From positions 248,001 to 312,000 of the forward strand of contig BCIJ01000005.1 of the NCBI GenBank assembly GCA_001599935.1: a DNA stretch of 64,000 bases. Direction: 5' to 3'. A program made the translations under genes and the position numbers. The notes under the pieces were generated by a model. That model had not been told where the DNA came from and searched no databases. It saw nothing but the letters and a program-made list of their open reading frames with translations. Numbering within the stretch: position 1 is the first letter of the stretch; the number at the start of each line of letters is the position of its first letter. Below are positions 1 through 9,847 of this stretch, one piece after another. Origin of the DNA: Holtermannia corniformis (lineage: Eukaryota; Basidiomycota; Tremellomycetes; Holtermanniales).

Positions 1-822
1 TCATCGGCAGTGGTTGCACAGAGTACAGTGTCGCATGGGTTCCCGATGCACGGTGGCCGCCCAGTGCTCTTCCGGGACCTCAGGCGATCCAGAAACCGGA
101 TGTGTTTGTACCTTGAGAGCTCGGCTGAAATCATGCAATCATAGCAGGCGAACGCTTGTACATGGCTGAGTACAGTAAAACACTAGACTACGTGTCAATG
201 TAATTTAAGCGGCTTGAACCGGCATGCCTATGACCACGTCGCGGAAGAGCCTATCCACCCCCTTTCTGGTTACACACTGGCCTATCTCGCGTCCGCGTAG
301 GAAGCATGTCTGGTTTGTCGCTCGTCCAGCTTTACTGCTCGTTGCGCTTTGATTGATTCATCGGGTACGGTTCCTAGTGGCCGAACTGAGATGGACATTA
401 TTCTCTTGGACATGATTGAGCAACAAGCACGGCTTACGACGGTCAAGTCTGACAATGATGGCGCCGTCACTGGCAATGGTTGGACAAAGCACAGTCCTTC
501 CCAAACGCTGGACGCACTTGGACCGACTGCCCAGGCTGTATAGATTCGGATTTGTCATTCCGCTGGCAGTCCGAGTGACATTCATGCACAAAGTCATAAT
601 TTCAAGCACGATCAAGAGTCAGTGCGCGCACAGACGGTGGCCACGTGAAACCGCGATTCGCAGTGTCGAGGTGTTCTTGACTTTGCATCGGGTGTGGACC
701 CCGTAGACACGATCACCCACAGTACTAGACTGGTCAAAGTATACGTGCAACAGGATCACAAGTACCTTGTTGGCATTCGGCGGTCAGACGACGAGTCTGT
801 GCGCCGGGACGGTCGGTGAGGG
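1..822. other. upstream region without a supported gene
   Basis: I see only short overlapping open frames here, none with a recognisable domain or a convincing spliced extension. The last few hundred bases presumably hold the promoter of the COG5 gene that starts at 823. A gene lying further left could end in this stretch, but nothing visible proves it. Confidence 0.5.
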
Positions 823-3800
823 ATGTCAGATGGCTACATAGGTATGGTACTGAACTTGACGAGCGACAACGCTGAGCTGTGCATAGATCACAAGCCATTC
901 CTGTCAGACAACTTCAATGTGCACGATTACGCGAACGCTACGCTAGCTGGCCAGTCGTATCAGCCCGATGCGGTCAAGAGTCTCGAGAAGCAGGACGGCG
1001 GCGCGTCAGAGACGTTGGGCGATACTGGAGCTGCTTTGGCCCAGCTGAACCACGGAATTGTATGTTGGTGCGGTACGCGGCTGCGGACAAGCTCATGGAT
1101 ACTACAGGAGGACGCTACTCGCCAACTACGACGAGAGGTGAGCTCTACCGATGATCATTTGCCGTTGATGATCTGAGCCGACTTTGTAGATCACGCAAAA
1201 CCACCCTCTTCTACTCGCCCACCTCACTCAATCCACTTCCCTCTCTTCCTCCCTCTCTCTTGTCCGTGCGTCATTGACCGACCTTCAAACATCCATCTCC
1301 AGATTGCACACCAAAGTCCACACTCCCCATTCGCAGCTCGCCCTCTTGGTCCGGAGACTGTCTTTGCTCAGTGAAGCGAGTGATCTCGCGCGGCGAGCGA
1401 GCAGGTTCGTGCTATTGGCTCGGCGGCTCGAGGGACAGATGAAGGAGGTCGAGAAGGGTCAGGGCGAAAAGGTCACGGGTGACGGGGATCGTGAGAGGGA
1501 GATGGCAAAGGCAGCCCTGTCTGTCGCGGAACTAGGTGAACTCGGTAAACCGCTCATGTTCGCGACTGAGCAAGTGTAGACGAACTCCTCGCGCAGCCGA
1601 CAGCATCATCCAAAGATACACCGCCATTGCCTTTGCAGTCTCTCCACTTTGTCGTTGCGTACGAGCCGTTCGTACGCAAGGCGCGTGAGACGATTGTACA
1701 CGAAATGGAGGCCATGGTCGTCAACGGCTTGCAAGTGCTTGTGCGTAAAGTCGCGGTCGCTCGCGAGCTCGGCTGATATCTGTAGAACCAACCACTGCTC
1801 TCAACGTCCCTTCAAACCGCATACAACCTCCGTCTCCTCCCGCAGCTCGTCGAGAGTCTCCTCACAGATCTCAACGAAGCTGTCGACGAGCGCATCAAGC
1901 GAGCACTCGACTCGGCTGCTATCGGCCGCGAAGTTGCAGGCAAAGGTGTGCAAAGTGCTGACCGGAAGCGGCTGCTGACACCGCTCAGACTCGGCGTCTG
2001 CCGCATCAACGGCCGCATCGGTCATGTATCGATCGCGGACCAAGGTGTCAGAGCCGACGAATGCCAACATCTCGCAATGGGTAGTGATCCTTTGGGCGAG
2101 GCTCGAGTACTTGATCGAGGAAATTGCGAATTGCTGCATCAAGGCGAGTCTCCGCCAATGTTCGGGGTCGTGGCTGACGATTGCTGCAGGTGTACACGCT
2201 GGAAAAAGTCTTACGACTGAAGAAAGACCCGACTACACAAGCAGAGTTCCTCGATGAGGCGATGAAAGTACGCCTCATGGTGCTTACCGAGCTGTTACTG
2301 ACAGCGTCATCAGGTGTTGGATGAGAAGCCCAGCTTTCTCTTCTGGACCAACCTCGCCAAAGCATTCGAGAAGCAGACGAGAGAAGCCGCTCGAGGTGAG
2401 GTCTCACCCACGATCTCGAATTTACTGAGTTCGTATAGCATCCCCATGGATACAGCAAGCACTCAGCTCAGGCTATCCCCGCCTGCTGAGACTCTTCCAG
2501 GACTTCTTTAGCAAGATTGCAGTGCATACTGATACAGTCTATACCCGAGATCACCAGAGGTATGTTTAGCCCCGGTACGCACACGCCATACTGACGAAGT
2601 AGCCCCGAAACGGTGCTGGTCCTTCGCTCTGTGGCCAACTTTGAGACTCTGTACTTGTCGCGCTCGACGACACGGATGAACGAGGCGGTTCAGAACGCCT
2701 TGGCGTCATACCAGAGTGGTCGAGGCAGTCCGCCGGGCGCAGCTGAGGGTGTCGCCATTGCGCGCACTGTCACCAACGAGCTCGACTCGGCTCGGTTCGA
2801 CCCACTGCTCGTCCGAAGCGTCGCACGGAACGCGAGCAGAGTCGTCGAGAGTCTCGTAACCCGGATCGATGCCATGGTCCGTCTCCTTGGTTTCAACCAC
2901 CTGAGGCTAACCAATCAGTTTGTGCGAGACTTTACATCGATATCACTCGTTGGACCGAGTGCGACACCGGCACAGGTGGTCAACGGCAGTTTGACGAGCT
3001 GCTTGTATCACTGCTGGCTGAACCTGAACAACATCGGTGACGACTTTGCGGGCAAGGTGTTTGACACCATCCTTCCGGCTATCGATGTACGTCCTGGCTC
3101 GAGACAAGTCTGCAAAGTGCTTACCCACGTAGATGATCGAGAACTCGTTCCTCCGTGTGACGGAAGCACTCGACACCGCCCTCCGTCGAGAGTTCTCCAC
3201 TGTGCTTGCCCGGATCCACAGGGTCGACTTTAGCAAGGCGATGGACCCAATGACAATGACTGGCGGAGGAAACGCCTACATCCAAGAAATCGTCGACAAA
3301 CTCAGCTACGTGCGACTCGAGGTGCTCGGCCGGTTTTCGCTCGGCGAGATGGGCCGCGAGTGGGTGCTCGCGCTCTCACGGCATGTCATCCACGCCTTTT
3401 TGCTCAACGCGTCTATCGTTCGACCGCTGAGTGAAGGCGGCAAGCTCAAGCTCACGAGCGACATGACCGAGCTCGAGTTTGCGCTCGGCACCTTTTTGAC
3501 GACTGGCGCGGTGCAGGGCGCCAAGAATGCAGTCAGGCTCGAGAAGGTCGGCGAGGAGTATCTAGCGTTGCGGGCGTTCCGGTGTGTTGCATCATTTGCG
3601 TGGCGTGATACTTATAGTCGTGATAGACAATTATTGTTCCTTGACGTCAAATCGCTCGTGAACCCAGTGGAAACGGACCACTCGCCGCCATTGATAGTGT
3701 TGCACCACATCATAGTGCAATCGCCTCTACGGCTTCCGCACGAGGTACACGGGTGGACCGAGCAAGAGTACCTGCTGTGGCTCGACAAGCACGACGACGA

Positions 3801-3930
3801 CGAGCACTGGCTACTAGTGGAGAAAGCTGTTGAAGAGCAGCTCGCGCCCGGAGAAGGCGATGGGGACTATGTCAAGCTGATCCGCGACGTCCTCGTGCAC
3901 GCTCGGCACGAGGATGGAACACCGCTGTGA
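823..3930 (+). CDS. COG5: conserved oligomeric Golgi complex subunit 5 (COG5)
   Basis: Subunit of the COG tethering complex, which holds retrograde vesicles at the Golgi. The spliced N-terminus has the family pattern PFLSDNFNVHDYAN, followed by a coiled coil around HTKVHTPHSQLALLVRRL. A long helical body ends near HARHEDGTPL. Hand-placed exons are 823-1059, 1108-1137 (30 nt), 1190-1544, 1580-1740, 1786-1945, 1989-2143, 2190-2267, 2314-2395, 2439-2559 and 2602 onward. Further introns lie near 2875-2919, 3088-3133 and 3582-3626, the last in frame (45 nt). The intron at 2144-2189 begins GC instead of GT. All junctions tried keep the frame. The estimated length of roughly 850 residues suits COG5. 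The ATG at 823 is the first in frame; the next is at codon 8. The stop lies 11 bases from the stop of the facing gene. Confidence 0.9.
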
Positions 3931-3941
3931 ACGAGATGCAT

Positions 3942-6533
3942 CTACTCTACATCACTGTCTATGGATACCTCGGTCCTACTGTTGTCTGTGGAAGCCGATA
4001 GAGGCGGCGCAGGTGAGAGGGGTTCTGCACTATAGGCAAAGGAAGAGTTGCGTGAGAGGGACGCAGGCGCGTTGCGTCGCCCCGGGACCGAGTTGATCGC
4101 GCTCGAGAAGGATCGGCCAAGGCCGGAGAAGAGCGCTCGACCGGAACCACTGCCGCTGCCGAACGCTGACGGTCGGCCATCGTTGGGCGAGGGCAACGGC
4201 TGCTCAAGAGCTGGCGGGAGTACCGTTCGGAGATCGAGTCCAGCCCAGATGGAAGCCGTAGCAAGACCATCAATGACAGCCTCGCTCGGTTCGTGCTGAT
4301 GCTCATGAATCGCGCGCTTGACGACGACCAAGTCATGTTGGAGATCGCCGACTTTGCGCTCGAGGCGCTCGCGCAGCTTTGCCGCTTTGCCATCCGAGCC
4401 ATCGACAAAGGTTTCAACATCTGCGAGCTTTGCCTGTTGGTCAAAGAACCCGGTCCCGACGCGCCACATGGCCTCGTAGCCCTCGATGACGCGCTCGTCG
4501 TCTGCGATCGCGATCTCGACTTCGACGCGCGCGTCTTCGAGCACGTCGTGGATGCCGTCTAGGAGCGTTGTGAGCACTGGCGCGGGCGGCGCTTTGCGTG
4601 AGAGTAAAGCAGGGTGTTTGCGCTCCGGTGGGACCGGTAGCGTCGAGCGCAGCGTCGTGAGGGATTCGGCGCAGTCGTGCAACGAGCGCTGAAAGGCGGT
4701 ATAACGCTCACGGACGGGTGCTAGCAGGCTGCGTAACGTCTCGAGCGCTTGAGCCGTCGGTGTATCGGACGGTGGGGAGATGAGGGGGATCGGTGTGGTG
4801 TCGGGTGCCAGTGTCGCTTCGGCGGGTTTGATCGGCTCGATGGTGTCGTCCAGTTGAATCGTATCGTGCTCGACCGCGTCAACGTCCTCGCCGAGATCAA
4901 ACACCGTGTGCCCGTTGAGAGCCTCTGTGGTTTCTGCTGGTCGACCCGATGCAGCCTCTCCAGCGAGCCAGTCGACGCGCTGGTGCTCGAGCTCGAGCCG
5001 GCGCTCCGTCTCGCGCTGCAAGTCTGCCGCCAGAGTGGTCACGAGGTCTTCTGCCAGTAGCACCCTAGCAAGGCTATCCTCGCCGTCGGAGCCCTCGCTG
5101 GGTCCATCCAGGCGCTGATCGACGTCTGGCAAAACTTGGAGAGCCTCATCGAGCAAGCGCTCTGCGACGTCGATTTCCAGTACGGCCGCTTCGGGTCCGA
5201 TCCGGGCTCTGCGCACACGGTCGCGCCAGGCTTCGCCTCGTCGGCGCCAACGCTCTTCCTGTGCGATCGATTTGAGACGCAAGGCAACCTCGCGCCGGCG
5301 ACCAAACGTCTCCCTGGCGAGATCGGCGCTCATCTGCTCGACGGCGTCTCGGAGCCTCTGTTCGCGCTTGCGCACAGCCTCGACCGCGTCGCTCGTTGCG
5401 AGCAGCTGCTGCCTCAGAGTCGCAGCCGTTGTGGATGACCGTGTGCGTAGGGCATCCAGGTGCGCGTGGAGCGTCTGCGACGTCTTTTGCGTGAAAGCCA
5501 TGTAGCGTTCGACGACCTTTGCAGCCGAGAGGTCGTCTCTTCGCGACTTGTCACGCTCGAGTTCAGCCATGGTCCGTCGTTGGCGTTCAGTCGCGTGCAT
5601 GTCCTGTTCATCCTGCAGCGCTGTGCGTGCGTCCTCCAACTGGCTGGTCAAAGAGCGGATCTCTGCGTCTTTGGACGCGACGGCCGAGCCAAAGTCTTTG
5701 AACAGGCGCTGGACGCCTCGTTGGCCCTCGAGGAGGTACGCGACGGCTTCGAGTGGGTTTTGCGGCTCCGAGCTCGAGGGAGCGAGCTGTGGTGTTGTGA
5801 GAGGAGGCGAGGTCGTGGCGCTGCTTGGGGGTGTCGGCAGCACGGGCGTCTCGGCCTGTGGGTCGAGTTTCTTGACGAGCTCGGCATACTGTGCGAGGGC
5901 TAGGTCGCTGGGTGTGTCAGCTACGGTGGGTCCACGAACCGAGACTGCACGGACCACAACCGCTTCTCCTCGAGCGCTCTCCGCTTCTCCCTGCGCTCCC
6001 ATTCGACTTCCTCCTCTCTGTCCTCTTCGATCCTCCTGAGATCCAGCACGACGGCACGGTCTGCCTCGTTGTCTTTCTGCAGCCTCAAGATTTCCGCTCT
6101 GGCATCGGCGAGTTGCAGCGTCGCGCTCTCGAGAGCGTGCTCTGTCAGGTCGAGCTTTGAGCTCAAGCGGCGGTGAGCGAGTGTGAGCTCTGCGAGCTGA
6201 GTCGACGGAGGATCCACCGGCGGGGATTCGTGGGTGCTGTGCAGGATCCATCAGCTGGTGCGGGACGACATGGGCACAGACGGACCGCAAGACCTCGAGC
6301 TCTTGCTTCAACGCCGCGTTCTCGTCTGTCCATCGGCGCTGGGCATCGTGTGCGAGCGAGAGCTCGAGAACTCTGCCCTGGAGCTGGATGGACGCCTGGT
6401 GAGCTGCGGCCTGGTAGTGTGCGAGCGCGGCGCGCAGGCTGTTGAGCTCGAGCTGGAGAGGGTGCGTCGGTGAGAGCGGCGTTGGGGGCGTGTTGGGCGC
6501 CGTCGATGGTTTGCGAGACAGTCTGAAGCTCAT
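3942..6533 (-). CDS. coiled-coil protein of unknown function
   Basis: I do not recognise a named family. One frame stays open for almost the whole span, but two short introns must be removed: 6237-6285 (49 nt) and 5889-5935 (47 nt). Between them the true frame shifts to a strongly helical Glu/Arg/Leu-rich stretch. Without splicing that part reads as an arginine-rich shadow. The spliced product is about 831 residues. It has a short Ser/Pro-rich N-terminus (MSFRLSRKPSTAP), a long coiled coil, a Pro-rich linker, a second heptad-rich region, and a Ser/Gly-rich tail with SGSGSGRALFSGLGRSF and SIDSDVE at the end. This suggests a cytoskeletal or membrane-scaffold role, which is inference. The ATG at 6533 is chosen because the upstream in-frame extension looks non-coding. 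It is tail-to-tail with COG5. Confidence 0.65.
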   Translation of the reverse strand: MSFRLSRKPSTAPNTPPTPLSPTHPLQLELNSLRAALAHYQAAAHQASIQLQGRVLELSLAHDAQRRWTDENAALKQELEVLRSVCAHVVPHQLMDPAQHPRIPAGGSSVDSARRAHTRSPPLELKARPDRARSRERDAATRRCQSGNLEAAERQRGRPCRRAGSQEDRRGQRGGSRMGAQGEAESARGEAVVVRAVSVRGPTVADTPSDLALAQYAELVKKLDPQAETPVLPTPPSSATTSPPLTTPQLAPSSSEPQNPLEAVAYLLEGQRGVQRLFKDFGSAVASKDAEIRSLTSQLEDARTALQDEQDMHATERQRRTMAELERDKSRRDDLSAAKVVERYMAFTQKTSQTLHAHLDALRTRSSTTAATLRQQLLATSDAVEAVRKREQRLRDAVEQMSADLARETFGRRREVALRLKSIAQEERWRRRGEAWRDRVRRARIGPEAAVLEIDVAERLLDEALQVLPDVDQRLDGPSEGSDGEDSLARVLLAEDLVTTLAADLQRETERRLELEHQRVDWLAGEAASGRPAETTEALNGHTVFDLGEDVDAVEHDTIQLDDTIEPIKPAEATLAPDTTPIPLISPPSDTPTAQALETLRSLLAPVRERYTAFQRSLHDCAESLTTLRSTLPVPPERKHPALLSRKAPPAPVLTTLLDGIHDVLEDARVEVEIAIADDERVIEGYEAMWRVGTGFFDQQAKLADVETFVDGSDGKAAKLRERLERKVGDLQHDLVVVKRAIHEHQHEPSEAVIDGLATASIWAGLDLRTVLPPALEQPLPSPNDGRPSAFGSGSGSGRALFSGLGRSFSSAINSVPGRRNAPASLSRNSSFAYSAEPLSPAPPLSASTDNSRTEVSIDSDVE

Positions 6534-7038
6534 CGGATCGACCGTGGTGGGTAGAGCAACAGCAAGGGCCACGGCAGGAGGAGTGCAAGGGCAGCAGGAG
6601 GACTGAAGGAGCTCGGCCACGTCATGGCACTCGGACACTTGTTGCCATCCTTCTTGGCGATGGACAGAGTGCAGGCAGCGAGGGATGCATCTCATGAGCA
6701 CAGTCAACCAGAGCATGTACAGCGACAACGACGGCGGTGGACGAGCAACCTCGAGCATGGAGCACGTTGGTGGTCGATTGATACGCCCTCTTGGCCAGTT
6801 TCTTGCTGTCCTCGAGCGCATCGCCAGCAGCGCAGAGCACGCTCGCCAGCAGCTCCCAAGCACCATCACAGCCGCACCATGGCCTTCTCCTAGTCCAACT
6901 CGTCCAAACACGCAGCAATCGCATCAGCAGAGGCAAGCGGCAGAATCGATCAACGAGCCATGCTGATGGATGTCTTGTGCAGTCTGACCGGTCCTCTTGA
7001 CCCGCTGGCGGGACAGCAACAGCAAGCACGCAGATACC

Positions 7039-9737
7039 ATGATCCCTCAGACACCTCCCTCGGCTGGCAGCTCGCGGCACGCACACTCGTCCTCGACCGA
7101 GTCGGCTCGCACGTCCCCCATCAACAGACGACCGAGTCGAGACGGTCTCGCTTCAAGCCCAAGCACTGGCACTGGCACATCCGACGTCTTTTCACTCTTG
7201 TCTCCGATCCAAAGTGTGCCCTCGACAGCCGTGTACCCGCCGTCGGATGGGACGCCGACGCCAAGCAACGGTACCATGGCTCCCCCGCCCATCATGCTCC
7301 GCCGTCCCACCATCTCTCGTCCAGACGCTCAAGAGGACGAGGAGAGGCTCGAAGGCTTGGGCGATCTCCCACTCTCGCCCGCTCGCTCAGACTTTCACCG
7401 CTCACTCCAATCGAGCCCACGAGCCTCACCTCAGCTCGGACCTCCCCCCTCGCCAGATTATACAACTTCAAACGGTCGGATCCATGCACGCAACCTCTCA
7501 CTCTACTTCCCGAGGCCCGGTCAACCACGTCGTCAAAACTCGAATGACTCGCTCTCGGGTCCGTCCCAGGTCGTTGATGCGCCCGTGGCCGACATCCCAG
7601 TCAGTCGAGAGAAACTTGCCCTCGCCGTCCCGCCTGGTCGAAGGGGAGCAGGCGGCGCAGGTGGGATGAACGGTTTCAAGTTTGGTGAAAAGCCGCCGAG
7701 CGGGCTCGTGCCGCCCGGTGACGAGCAGCCAGGAGCTGCAAAGCCAAGCAGGCGCGGCCACCACGTACGTCCTTGCGCCCAGCCGCCTGCCTGTACTGAT
7801 CCCAGTCTCAACCCAGCACAAACACTCGTTATCACACAACTTCTTCTCCTTTCTCGATCCAACGGCCACCAACCCGTCTCTCGCCATCCCCGGTCCCGGA
7901 CCGCCCTCTCCAACCCCCTGGCCGCCCTTTTCACCCTCGCCCACATCCTCCGATCTCCCACCGGCAGTGCCCGTGCCCCTGCTCTCGTCATCCCCAACCT
8001 TCCTGCCATCACCATACGATAGCTCCCGAGGGCGTTTCGCAGGCTTCTCCCCGACTGACCAACTCAAACTCGGGTTCGCAATCGCAGAATTCTTCCTCGG
8101 TGCGAGCTTGTGGGTTGATGGCCAGGCGGGCGGAAGCGTCAGTGTGGCGGGCATGGGGTATCTCGTCGTGTTTGACGCGCTCGGAGTTGCGGTTGCGGTC
8201 GTCGCCGCGAGGGGCAGCAGGGAGACGAGCTGGAGTACGGTCAGGAAACCCTATGGGTGAGTTTGGCTTGTTGTCTTGACGAATTCTTGGCGATGCGCAG
8301 CCTGGCCCTCCCAAGTGGCTGCTGTGGTGGTTGTGAAGTGCGAGACAACACTTGGTGAAATCAGCCATTCTAGCTGAGTATTCCGGGTGCTGCCTCGCTC
8401 TCTTACATCTTGGCATCAGTCGAACATCTCTACTCGGCCAACCCACCCGCCCGTTGACGCTCACAACGTGCTTACACCATCCCAGTGCACCACGACTCTA
8501 CACGCTCCTCTACTTTGTCCAGTGCCTCTTCCTCGTCTTTGCAGCCGTCTACATTGCCAAAGAGTCGATCGAACATGTTCTGCTCGAGGGTCACTCGCAT
8601 GCGCACCATCACTCCTCACATGATGACGACGAGGACGTCGAAGAGTGAGTCCTGACGCCGCAATTGCCTTGCTAAAGGAGCTAATCTTTGGTAGGGTCGC
8701 CTATCCACTCACCCTGCTGCTATACTCGATGCTCGCCGCAGTCTTCTCGGGCGTGTTCATGGCCAACCATGCCAAACTAGTCGATGGCATGTTCTGGCCT
8801 GTAGGATGGAGCACAGACTGATCTCTACCAGCGGTCGGCCCGATCCTCATCCCTTCCATCTTTGCGCGCACACCGGGCGCACTGCGCGAAAAGACCCGCT
8901 TGCGCTTTGTGGATCGCATCGCGTTATTCCTGGGTAACCCGTTCAGCTTGGCCGTCGCGCTGCTGAGTGGCGGGATGCTCCTAGGCGGATTGCTCGTTGC
9001 GCCGTGTGTTCATTCCAAGATCGTGTCGAGTGAGGCTAACCCAGCCGCACAGATCCCACATGAGCACATTTGACGCCTCTCTTTCCCTCGTACTCGCCGT
9101 CACGACCCTACTGCTATCCCACCCGCCTACCATGGCCTTTGCGCATGTGCTGCTGCAGACGGCTCCTAGCGCATCGTCGCCACAAATGCGCGCATTGCGC
9201 AAAGCGCTCAGACAAATTGAAGACGACGAGCGCGTCCTCTCAATTGGCAGACTACGATGCTGGCGCGTCGGCGCCGGGTCAGGTGCACTGACTGCCGCCA
9301 CGACCGGTCTCGATTCTCGCCGATCCTCGCTCGTGACCGGCGCCTCGCCCGTTCCATCACCGACCGCTTCAGGCTTCAGCCTCGATCCAGCCGCTGGCGC
9401 GGCCCAGCTCGTCGTGACGCTCGTTCTAAGAGTTCGCGACGACGTCGACGATCAGACGGTACTGGACGTCACGAGGCTTGCGTGGAAAAAGGTCTCGAGA
9501 GCCGTGAATGAGCCGGCGGGCGGTGGCGGTGAAGTCTGTGTGTCGGTCAAGCGAGGGGATGGGGTGCACGAGGTGGATCACGCAGAGTGTGATCATGATC
9601 ACGCGCACAGTCACGGCCATGATCACGGACACGCCCACGACCATGGGCACGGACACTCGCATGACCATGAACCGCGGGATACGCATGACCATGCGCTTTT
9701 GTACGATAGAGGGCATCATGACAAGCATGCAGATTGA
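7039..9737 (+). CDS. cation diffusion facilitator, Zrg17/Msc2-like zinc transporter
   Basis: Likely moves zinc into the lumen of the ER/secretory pathway. Zrg17 in yeasts works as a partner of another CDF protein. The N-terminal 240 or so residues are Ser/Pro-rich and cytosolic. The conserved block HKHSLSHNFFSFLDP starts exon 2 (7817). Several hydrophobic segments follow (LKLGFAIAEFFLGASLWVDG, LYTLLYFVQCLFLVFAAVYI, YPLTLLLYSMLAAVFSGVF). A C-terminal cytosolic domain ends in a His/Asp-rich tail (9590-9735). Introns include 7765-7816, 8257-8485 (229 nt, unusually long), 8645-8694, and a probable GC-AG intron at 8787-8831, the only choice I found that restores the frame. One more lies near 9010-9055. 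The true start is the ATG at 7039; an earlier in-frame TTG is not credible. Zrg17 versus Msc2 is not settled. Confidence 0.8.
8787..8831 (+). other. probable GC-AG intron in the zinc transporter gene
   Basis: The reading frame before (KLVD) and after (VGPILIPSIF) cannot be joined with any GT donor I could find nearby. Using GCATGT at 8787 and the AG at 8830-8831 gives a 45-nt intron, the usual size here, and an uninterrupted protein. A one-base sequencing error is the alternative. Confidence 0.5.
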
Positions 9738-9847
9738 TGCGCCTCTCTTACCTCCCGTCGAAACGCATCGTCGATGTTGATACGGACACAGTGGAGCAGC
9801 ACGCCATATCCTGAAGGTACTTGTACATCTATACTCTAGCCGGACAC

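Noticed and set aside
4486..6616. Many plus-strand open frames opposite the coiled-coil gene
   Set aside because: They are antisense shadows of a long coding strand with biased codons; no domains and no splice logic of their own.
6534..6911. N-terminal extension of the coiled-coil protein to 6911
   Set aside because: The extra sequence is Cys/Trp/Arg-rich without coiled-coil character, and lies in what should be the shared upstream region of the zinc transporter gene.
7498..8154. Minus-strand open frames opposite the zinc transporter
   Set aside because: Arg/Gly-rich shadows of the transporter exons.
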